A stretch of 19,684 nt of DNA, taken from assembly GCA_049975345.1 (NCBI GenBank), contig JBNGDP010000068.1:1-19684 (forward strand). Reading direction: 5' to 3'. Positions within the stretch are counted from its first letter, which is position 1; each line of letters begins with the position of its first letter. The translations under genes were made by a program, and so were the position numbers. A model generated the notes under the pieces. That model was not told where the DNA came from. It made no database searches and worked only from the letters and a program-made list of their open reading frames with translations. Positions 14,145-19,684 of the stretch are shown here, one piece after another. This DNA comes from Oceanipulchritudo sp049975345 (lineage in GTDB: Bacteria; Verrucomicrobiota; Verrucomicrobiia; Opitutales; Oceanipulchritudinaceae).

Positions 14145-16712
14145 ATGAAGCAATTACTCCTTTCCGTCTGCACCCTACCGGTCCTTCTTCTCTCCCCGCG
14201 ACTGCCGGCCGGGGAGATCCAACCCCATGAGGGTGACAATTTCGGGCTGGAAATCAATGAAGGCGCGCCGGTGAATCTTGCGGACAAGGCCGGAGCCTTT
14301 CGGGTGCAGCAGGGACCCCGTTTCCACATGGGTGGAGGGGTGACGGGAGCGGAGACATGGGCGGACCTGCCGGGGGCGGATCTGTCGGCCGAAGGAATCC
14401 GGCTGGAATGGAGCGAATCCGGCTGGACCAGCCAACGCCTGACCCTTCCCGAGCCGGTCGCCTTTGCAGCCGTGGTTTCCGACGGCGAAGGTCTGCTGGT
14501 CATCGGGGGCCTGCGGGAGGAGGGATTCAGTGCCAGGGTCAGCCGCTGGAACGAGGTCGACAAAAAATGGGTGGCGAGCGAGCTCCCTCCCCTTCCGCTC
14601 CCGCTGGCCCTTTGCGGGGCGCAGGTCATGGACGGCATGCTCTACGTCGCAGGGGGCACCGGTCCGGGTGGCGACAACGCGCAATTGCTGCAACTGGACC
14701 TTGCCGGTGGTGGGGAATGGTCGTCCTCAGCCATGCCGGAAACGAGGCTGCCCCTGCTCAATCCGCTCCTTGAGGTAAGGAGGGACGAAAAGGCAGTGGA
14801 GAACGCGCTGATCATAACAGGCGGATGGAGCCTTGCCGGGAACGGCCCGGAAGGCTGGATCCCCTCGGCGAAGACCCTGAAATTCAGGAGAACGAATGGC
14901 TTTACCCCGATGCGGGACACACCGGAGGGATATTTCCTGTATGCCTCCACGCCCGTGGGTCCCTCCCATATCATAACCGCCGTGGTCCGGGCTGAGGAGG
15001 TTCCGGCATTGCCGGCCCTCGTTCCCCGAAGGCAGTTTCCGCCGGACGGGTTCCTTCGGTATCACCTCTTCACGGATACCTGGACCGCTTTTACCGGTGG
15101 AATGGGAAGACCGCTGACCCATGTCGGCTGGATGGAAAGGAAAAGCATCCTCCTGGCTCTCGCGGACCCGGCGAACGGGGAAACCCTTTACGAGGCCGAC
15201 ATCGTGGCCACCGAGCGCCATTTCTCGTTTCTGGACTACGCCGTCATGGGCCTGTACATGCTGGGCCTGGTTGCCATCGGCAAATACTTCGCCAGCCGGG
15301 AGCGCAGCACAGAGGATTTCTTCCTTGGCGGGAGGAAAGTTCCCTGGTGGGCGGCCGGCTTGAGCATCTATGCCACAGGAACCAGTGCCATCAGCTTCAT
15401 GGCCATCCCCGCCAAGACCTACTCCACGGACTGGCTTTATTTCATCGGGATGTCCATTTTCCCGTTTTTCACGGTCACGATCGCCGCCTTCGTTTTCATA
15501 CCGATGCTGCGGAAGCTGGAAATCACCACCGTCATGGAATATTTCGAGCTGCGCTTTGGTCGTCCCATCCGCCTTCTCATGTCGGCCATCACCGTCCTCG
15601 GGCAGGTGGGAGGGCGCATGAGCATCACCCTTCTGCTTCCCAGCATCGCCCTCACCGCCGTCACCGGGATGAACATTTACGCATGTATCCTGACCATGGG
15701 GGTTCTTGCCACCATCTATACGGCCGTGGGGGGCATCAATGCGGTGATCTGGACGGACGTGCTCCAGGTGTTCGTTCTCTTCGGGGGCGCCCTGCTCAGT
15801 ATCAGCCTGATCCTTCTCAAGTTGGATGGGGGCTTCACTTCCATGATCACCCTGGCCGTGGCGGATGACAAATTCAATTTTTTCGATTTCCGCTGGGATT
15901 TCACGATCGCCACCATGTGGGTCATGGTCCTCTGGGCCGTCTCCGACGTGTTCGGCAAGGGACTCGGCCAGGAAGGCCTCCAGCGGGCCTTTTCCACAAA
16001 GGGGGTCAAGGAGGCCCGCTGGTCCATGATCACCTGCGCGGTCGTGGCCCTGCCGGCCGGCTTTCTTTTTTACGGCATCGGCACGGCCCTGTATTCATTT
16101 TATCATGCCAACCCGGACATGCTCAACCCCACCCTGCAGACGGATGCCATCTTTCCGCTCTTCATCGCCCAGCAGTTGCCGGCCGGGATCGCCGGCCTCG
16201 TCATTTCCGGGCTCTTCGCCGCTTCCATGTCGACCCTCGACACCGCCATGAACACCTGCGCGACCATCACGGTGCGGGACTTCTACAGCATCTGGCGCAA
16301 GGACAAGGGCGACAAGGAACAGCTTGTCGTGGCCAAACTGGTGACGGTCTTTTGCGGAGTCTTCGGCACGGGCATCGCCCTCTACATGGCCAGCTTCGAG
16401 AATCTCGGGTCCCTCTGGGACATGTTCAGCATCCTGCTGGGGGTCATCGGGGGCGGCCTGGGCGGGGTCGGGTTTCTCGCCCTGTGCACAACCCGTGCGA
16501 CCACCTACGGCACCCTGGCCGGGGCCTTTGTCACTGCGATGTCAATGGTCCTGATCCAGCGTTACACGCCCGTGCACTTCTTCATCTACGGAACCATATC
16601 CATGGCTATCGGGTCCACCACCGGATACCTGTTCAGCCTGGTCATCCCGGAACGCAATCCCAAGGATCTCACCGGACTGACGCTGTGGACAGCGTACCGC
16701 AACCGGCCCTGA
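14145..16712 (+). CDS. Kelch-domain / sodium:solute symporter fusion protein
   Basis: From the ATG at 14145 the product is 855 residues; the ATG at 14127 adds six. It begins with a signal peptide (MKQLLLSVCTLPVLLLSPRL). Residues about 25-345 are a kelch-type beta-propeller like the cyclically permuted mutarotases (NanM relatives), with LLVIGG, MLYVAGGTG and ALIITGG blades. From about residue 362 a complete sodium/solute symporter domain follows, with about 13 membrane segments; FFLGGRKVPWW and TSAISFMAIPAK mark its start, and AASMSTLDTAMNT matches the helix that supplies the sodium-site serine/threonine. The first transporter helix normally begins outside, so the kelch domain should lie in the periplasm. 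Uptake of a sugar or sialic-acid-like substrate, with the propeller converting or binding it, is a reasonable inference. Neighbours do not identify the substrate. Confidence 0.9.
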   Translation: MKQLLLSVCTLPVLLLSPRLPAGEIQPHEGDNFGLEINEGAPVNLADKAGAFRVQQGPRFHMGGGVTGAETWADLPGADLSAEGIRLEWSESGWTSQRLTLPEPVAFAAVVSDGEGLLVIGGLREEGFSARVSRWNEVDKKWVASELPPLPLPLALCGAQVMDGMLYVAGGTGPGGDNAQLLQLDLAGGGEWSSSAMPETRLPLLNPLLEVRRDEKAVENALIITGGWSLAGNGPEGWIPSAKTLKFRRTNGFTPMRDTPEGYFLYASTPVGPSHIITAVVRAEEVPALPALVPRRQFPPDGFLRYHLFTDTWTAFTGGMGRPLTHVGWMERKSILLALADPANGETLYEADIVATERHFSFLDYAVMGLYMLGLVAIGKYFASRERSTEDFFLGGRKVPWWAAGLSIYATGTSAISFMAIPAKTYSTDWLYFIGMSIFPFFTVTIAAFVFIPMLRKLEITTVMEYFELRFGRPIRLLMSAITVLGQVGGRMSITLLLPSIALTAVTGMNIYACILTMGVLATIYTAVGGINAVIWTDVLQVFVLFGGALLSISLILLKLDGGFTSMITLAVADDKFNFFDFRWDFTIATMWVMVLWAVSDVFGKGLGQEGLQRAFSTKGVKEARWSMITCAVVALPAGFLFYGIGTALYSFYHANPDMLNPTLQTDAIFPLFIAQQLPAGIAGLVISGLFAASMSTLDTAMNTCATITVRDFYSIWRKDKGDKEQLVVAKLVTVFCGVFGTGIALYMASFENLGSLWDMFSILLGVIGGGLGGVGFLALCTTRATTYGTLAGAFVTAMSMVLIQRYTPVHFFIYGTISMAIGSTTGYLFSLVIPERNPKDLTGLTLWTAYRNRP

Positions 16713-16719
16713 AGGGCCG
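16704..16719. repeat. GC-rich hairpin over the symporter stop codon
   Basis: Arms CGGCCC and GGGCCG enclose the loop TGAA, whose first three bases are the symporter's stop codon (16710-16712). The element lies between convergent genes. It lacks a T-tract on either side, so it is at most a weak or protein-assisted terminator. Confidence 0.5.
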
Positions 16720-16734
16720 ACTCGTTGGCAGTCG

Positions 16735-17070
16735 TTAGAAGAAGCGGACCGTCTTTGACTGCATGCGGGCGTGTTCCTCATCGGTGCAGGGTGCGTTGAT
16801 GGGCACGTCCGTGCCCTCCCCGTTGGGCTGGACAAGGTTGTTGGAAAGCAGGTAGTTCTCCACTTCCTCGCCGCTGACATCAGCCAGCATCACCCCGTCG
16901 ACAACCACGCAGGGGGAAAGGGGCTGTCCGGAACGCTGCACCATTTCGGCGTAATTTTCCGGATGGTTGATGATGTCCCTGTCCTCGTAGTCGAGGTTGT
17001 ATTTCCGGAGGATGGCCCGCACGCCATTGCTCCAGCCGCAAGTGGGTTTCAGGTAGGCAACGATATCCAT
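16735..17070 (-). CDS. Monothiol (CxxS) glutaredoxin-like protein
   Basis: The 111-residue product from the ATG at 17070 has a thioredoxin-fold glutaredoxin domain. The active site is CGWS (in KPTCGWSNGV, residues about 8-17), a CxxS pair, so it resembles monothiol rather than disulfide-reducing dithiol glutaredoxins. The cis-proline region is PLSPCVVVDG. After about residue 78 there is a C-terminal extension with another cysteine (NAPCTDEEHARMQSK) ending VRFF. A TTG at 17079 is a weaker alternative start. The gene begins 11 bases after the lgt stop, so it is probably the last gene of the CNNM-lgt operon. Cytosolic redox or iron-sulfur work is likely, but the partner is unknown. Confidence 0.85.
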   Translation of the reverse strand: MDIVAYLKPTCGWSNGVRAILRKYNLDYEDRDIINHPENYAEMVQRSGQPLSPCVVVDGVMLADVSGEEVENYLLSNNLVQPNGEGTDVPINAPCTDEEHARMQSKTVRFF

Positions 17071-17081
17071 GAGCCGCAAGG

Positions 17082-17951
17082 TTACGCTCTTTTCCGGTTT
17101 GTCAAGGGCTGGACCCGGATCCAGGCAATCAAGGCCAGACCAACGAGAAGGAGTAGAATCGAATAGAAGATTCCCCGGTTCAGCCCGAGGATCAGGGACG
17201 CGTCCGGTTCCCGGAAAACTTCCCCGATACAGCGGGCGAGGCTGTAGACGACAAGAAATTCACCCGTCAAGTGCCCCGGGCGGGCCGGCGGATCGGCCGC
17301 CGCCAGGGTCGCCTCCTTCCTCCCTTTGACCCGCCAGAATCGGTATTGCATGTAGAGCAGCAGCACCAATCCTTCCAGGACGGCCTCGTAGAGCTGGGAG
17401 GGATGGCGGGGGGAAATCAGCGAGACCGGCGTCCCGGCCGGCGCGCTCTTGGGAAAAATCACCGCCCAGGGCACCTGCGAAACCTTCCCCCATAACTCCC
17501 CGTTCACGAAATTGGCAATCCGGCCGAGAAGCAAGCCCGGTGGAGCCACCGAGGCAATCAGATCCCCAAGCTTCAGGGAAGGCAGCCGGTTTTTCCGGGA
17601 AATCCAGAGAATGGCCACAGCCACCCCGGCGAACCCCCCGTGGCTGGCCATCCCTCCTTCCCAGACGCGGAAGAGAACCAACGGATCACGCAGCAGATTG
17701 ACCGTTTCATAGAGAAGAAAATACCCCACCCGGCCGCCGATCAACACTCCGAGGATGAGGGCCACGGCCAGGTTTTCCTGCATCCGCGGATCCAGGACCG
17801 ACCGCCCCCGCTTCCAGTAGAGCCCCAGCAGGGCGAAGGCGATCAGGAATCCGGTCACGTAGGACAACCCGTACCAGCGCACCGCCAGCTTCTCCGTGAT
17901 CTGGTAAATGACGGGTTCGAGGTCGTGGACCCAGTAGGCGAGCATGGTCAT
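17082..17951 (-). CDS. lgt: Prolipoprotein diacylglyceryl transferase
   Basis: Lgt transfers diacylglycerol from phosphatidylglycerol to the lipobox cysteine of prolipoproteins, the first step of lipoprotein maturation, in the inner membrane. The 289-residue protein has about seven membrane segments and the family signatures: EGGMASHGGFAG with His104, GRIANFVNGELWG (143-155) with the essential arginine, HPSQLYEA (183-190) and the conserved arginine region YSLARCIGEVFREPD (236-250). Between 205 and 228 there is a basic, variable loop. The start codon at 17951 lies just two bases from the end of a perfect 22-bp inverted repeat that fills the spacer to the upstream gene, and no Shine-Dalgarno is left in between. 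Co-transcription with the upstream CNNM gene and downstream glutaredoxin is likely. Confidence 0.97.
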   Translation of the reverse strand: MTMLAYWVHDLEPVIYQITEKLAVRWYGLSYVTGFLIAFALLGLYWKRGRSVLDPRMQENLAVALILGVLIGGRVGYFLLYETVNLLRDPLVLFRVWEGGMASHGGFAGVAVAILWISRKNRLPSLKLGDLIASVAPPGLLLGRIANFVNGELWGKVSQVPWAVIFPKSAPAGTPVSLISPRHPSQLYEAVLEGLVLLLYMQYRFWRVKGRKEATLAAADPPARPGHLTGEFLVVYSLARCIGEVFREPDASLILGLNRGIFYSILLLLVGLALIAWIRVQPLTNRKRA

Positions 17952-17953
17952 TG

Positions 17954-18023
17954 GTCTAAGGTCGTAGGTCGTAGGTCAAGGCAAATGAAAAACTGCCGAA
18001 CCCTACGACCTACGACCTTAGAC
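17954..18023. repeat. Perfect 22-bp inverted repeat with internal GGTCGTA repeats
   Basis: Arms at 17954-17975 and 18002-18023 are exact reverse complements, 26 bases apart. Each arm contains tandem copies of GGTCGTA followed by a TCTAAG edge (GTCTAAGG at 17954 and CCTTAGAC at 18016). The element occupies almost the whole space between two genes on the minus strand. The right arm contains the TAA stop of the CNNM gene (18018-18020), and the left arm ends two bases from the lgt ATG. No T-tract follows. In RNA it would form a very stable hairpin across the junction. It looks like a mobile or dispersed palindromic repeat; copy number cannot be judged here. Confidence 0.9.
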
Positions 18024-19067
18024 TTCAACATCCGGCGTCGCGCTGGGCAGGCGTTCGGCGCGCTTCTTGGCCAGTTCACGCATGTCGACCGCGATGTCGG
18101 ATTCCTCGTAGATCTCCTCCCCGAGGAGCTGCTCGACAATATCCTCCATGGTGATCACCCCCGCGGTGGAGCCGTATTCATCAACCACCACGGCGATCTG
18201 CTGGTGCTTCTTGATGAATTGCTGCAGGGCCTGTAAGCCGGAGGCCGTTTCGGGAATGAACAAGGCGTCGCCCTTTACTTCCCGCAGGATCTGGTCCGCC
18301 TTTCCCTCGCTGTTGGCCTCGAGGATATCCCGCCGCCGGACCACACCGGTGATGTCGTCGATGGTCTCGCCGTACACCGGCAACCGGGCGAACGGAATGT
18401 TTTTCAGGTCGCGGCAGACCTCCTCGATGGTGAGGGTTTCCCTGAGGAACGTGACCACGGTCCGCGGGGTCATGATCGACTCGACATTGACATCGTCGAG
18501 ACTGAGCGCGTTGGAAATGAGGTCCCGTTCCCCCGCGCTGAGGGCCCCACTCTGGGCACTGCGCTCCGCGAGCAGGCGGATCTCCTCCTCCTGCTCCTCC
18601 TCGGTCGGTTCCTCGTGCGTGAGGATCACCGTCAGCATCTTCTTGGCGAAAAAAGAAAACGGTTTCATGAACAAGCGCACCAGGCCGATCGGATACACCA
18701 GATACATTTGCAACGGCTTCCGGTAGGCCACGCCGATGTTCTTGGGAATGATTTCCGAGAAAAAGAGAATCCCCAGCACCATGCCGGCCGACAAAAATCC
18801 CAGCCAGGTGCTTTCAAGGACCCGTGCCGCAAGGGCGCCGACAATCGTCGCTCCGGCGGTGTTGGCGATCGTGTTGAGGGTGAGGATCGCCGAACTGGTC
18901 TCGTTGATGTCGATCTTGAAGCGCTCCAGCAGGGCGCCGATCACCGGATGCTGCTTCTTCAGGCTCTCGATCTCCGCGATCGTGGTGCTCAGGACAAAGG
19001 CCTCCAGCAGCGAACAAAACGCGGAGACGACTAATGTGAAGGCGATGGCCAGGATCAATGCGGTCAT
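18018..19067 (-). CDS. CNNM (DUF21)/CBS-pair membrane protein, CorC/HlyC-related
   Basis: The 349-residue protein has three or four membrane helices of the CNNM domain (about 1-150; GILFFSEIIPKNIGVAYRKP is typical) and a CBS pair (about 195-315) containing ESIMTPRTVV and VDEYGSTAGVITMEDIVEQL. Relatives are linked to magnesium or cobalt export and are often mislabelled hemolysins. The C-terminal CorC_HlyC domain present in many relatives is missing: the protein stops about 30 residues after the CBS pair. Its stop codon lies inside the right arm of a 22-bp inverted repeat, so the end of the gene may have been formed by insertion of that repeat. It heads a probable operon with lgt and glutaredoxin. 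Acidic residues 153-162 form a cytosolic linker. Confidence 0.9.
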   Translation of the reverse strand: MTALILAIAFTLVVSAFCSLLEAFVLSTTIAEIESLKKQHPVIGALLERFKIDINETSSAILTLNTIANTAGATIVGALAARVLESTWLGFLSAGMVLGILFFSEIIPKNIGVAYRKPLQMYLVYPIGLVRLFMKPFSFFAKKMLTVILTHEEPTEEEQEEEIRLLAERSAQSGALSAGERDLISNALSLDDVNVESIMTPRTVVTFLRETLTIEEVCRDLKNIPFARLPVYGETIDDITGVVRRRDILEANSEGKADQILREVKGDALFIPETASGLQALQQFIKKHQQIAVVVDEYGSTAGVITMEDIVEQLLGEEIYEESDIAVDMRELAKKRAERLPSATPDVEV

Positions 19068-19245
19068 GGCTTCCCAACCGCTCCCTTCGGGCCATTCCCG
19101 GCCCCGGCATACTGGTCTCTTCGTGTCGTAAGGCGTCCGGGAGGGTGCCTACTGTCAGGCTCCGCGTCGTCTGGTTCGCAGGTCGTCATTTTCCGTCAAA
19201 TCAGCAGGTTTGACCCAAAGCGCACCGCGGTTCAAGCCCAAACGA

Positions 19246-19262
19246 CCCCTCTGAGGCAGGGG
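19246..19262 (-). terminator. Possible terminator after the partial secreted protein gene
   Basis: A CCCCT/AGGGG stem with a 7-base loop begins nine bases after the stop codon at 19271 on the minus strand. The following TCGTTTGGG is only weakly T-rich, so this is a tentative terminator. The rest of the 203-base interval upstream of the CNNM gene shows no convincing promoter or repeat. Confidence 0.3.
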
Positions 19263-19270
19263 CAGCCTCC

Positions 19271-19684
19271 TCAAAGATCGAAGGTCGCCTCCACCTGGAA
19301 AAACTGAAGCGGACCTGTGTAGGGCACGGCCTGCTCATGCCGCAGGTCGTCCCCCGGAACGACAATGGGCGGATCCATGGACTGCCAGGTGGACAGGTCC
19401 ATGCTGGTCTTCACTTCGTATTGGATGCCCGTCTCCGTGTCCCAGCTCAGCTGGAAGGTGCCGGCGTCCAGGCGGGCCATGGCAACCGTTGGCGGATCCG
19501 GCTCCGGGGCCGAGGCATTGGTGATGGAAATCGTCCCCGCGTCGGGAACCGCCTCGAAAAGAACCTTGCCGCCGGTGATTTCCACGTCGATCGGATTCCC
19601 GCCCTGGGTCCCGAAAGCCGAGATCCAGCCAGCCGGGACATCGAACAGAAGGGTCAGCGCGACATCGTACACCGCGTCATCCAG
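19271..19684 (-). CDS. C-terminal part of a secreted protein, cut by the window edge
   Basis: The reading frame stays open to the last base, so this is the 3' end (137 codons) of a longer gene entering from the right. The segment begins with beta-rich sequence (YDVALTLLFDVPAGWIS), then a proline-rich joint (APEPDPPTVAMA) and the C-terminal module shared with three other proteins in the window: FQLSWDTETGIQYEV, then KTSMDLSTWQSMD, ending FFQVEATFDL. No catalytic motif is visible in this part. An extracellular or surface location is inferred from the module and from the company it keeps. The Ca-binding-like hinge seen in the other three is not found here. Confidence 0.75.
   Translation of the reverse strand: MDDAVYDVALTLLFDVPAGWISAFGTQGGNPIDVEITGGKVLFEAVPDAGTISITNASAPEPDPPTVAMARLDAGTFQLSWDTETGIQYEVKTSMDLSTWQSMDPPIVVPGDDLRHEQAVPYTGPLQFFQVEATFDL

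Noticed and set aside
17954..18023. CRISPR-like or rho-independent terminator reading of the GGTCGTA repeats
   Set aside because: Repeats are 7 bases, adjacent and inverted with no spacers, and no T-tract follows either arm.
18018..19067. Hemolysin function for the CNNM/CBS protein
   Set aside because: The hemolysin label for this family is historical; the domains point to a membrane ion-transport-related role and there is no toxin feature.

Overview
The window looks like a chromosomal segment of a Verrucomicrobiota bacterium, most likely of the Opitutae. This is inferred from gene content rather than from any marker gene. There are four large or partial secreted proteins that end in the same kind of C-terminal module (a D-x-D-x-D...N..E...G.DP hinge followed by Y.V..S.DL..W and a final aromatic-x-V segment). 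Another secreted protein combines a 'YQGRL' domain with a beta-helix, a kelch domain is fused to a sodium symporter, and intergenic palindromes are common. GC content is high, so long antisense reading frames occur over real genes; these are treated as shadows. There is no rRNA, tRNA, CRISPR array, transposase or integrase. No gap between genes exceeds about 205 bases.

Layout. (1) 170-4478, plus strand: a tight four-gene run made of a secreted beta-helix protein, a secreted protein with the shared C-terminal module, an MBL-fold hydrolase of the dihydropterin-synthase-like type, and a CooC/MinD-type ATPase. The last two overlap by ATGA. (2) 4455-7811, minus strand: a large secreted GEVED/Ig-like protein followed closely by a sirtuin-type deacylase, whose 3' end overlaps the ATPase gene by 24 bp tail to tail. 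(3) 7920-8129, plus strand: dodecin. (4) 8134-13950, minus strand: a 1367-residue secreted adhesin-like protein, a CBS-pair protein, a twin-hairpin REP-like spacer, and cyclopropane-fatty-acid synthase. (5) 14145-16712, plus strand: a kelch domain with signal peptide fused to a sodium/solute symporter. (6) 16735-19684, minus strand: the 3' end of another secreted protein, then a CNNM/CBS membrane protein, prolipoprotein diacylglyceryl transferase (lgt) and a monothiol glutaredoxin, probably one operon. Its corC-like/lgt junction consists almost entirely of a perfect 22-bp inverted repeat.

How the genes work together. Most of the coding capacity serves the cell envelope: exported beta-rich proteins, lipoprotein maturation (lgt), membrane lipid modification (cfa) and uptake of a probable sugar acid (kelch-symporter). 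The soluble genes are housekeeping or regulatory (sirtuin, dodecin, glutaredoxin, CBS protein). The least expected grouping is the MBL hydrolase plus CooC-like ATPase downstream of two surface proteins. The most striking non-coding signals are the 22-bp inverted repeat at 17954-18023 and the paired hairpins at 9273-9342. No complete, clearly new multi-gene system is evident. The strongest leads are that MBL-ATPase pair, the shared C-terminal module, and the repeat that supplies a stop codon and abuts the next start codon.
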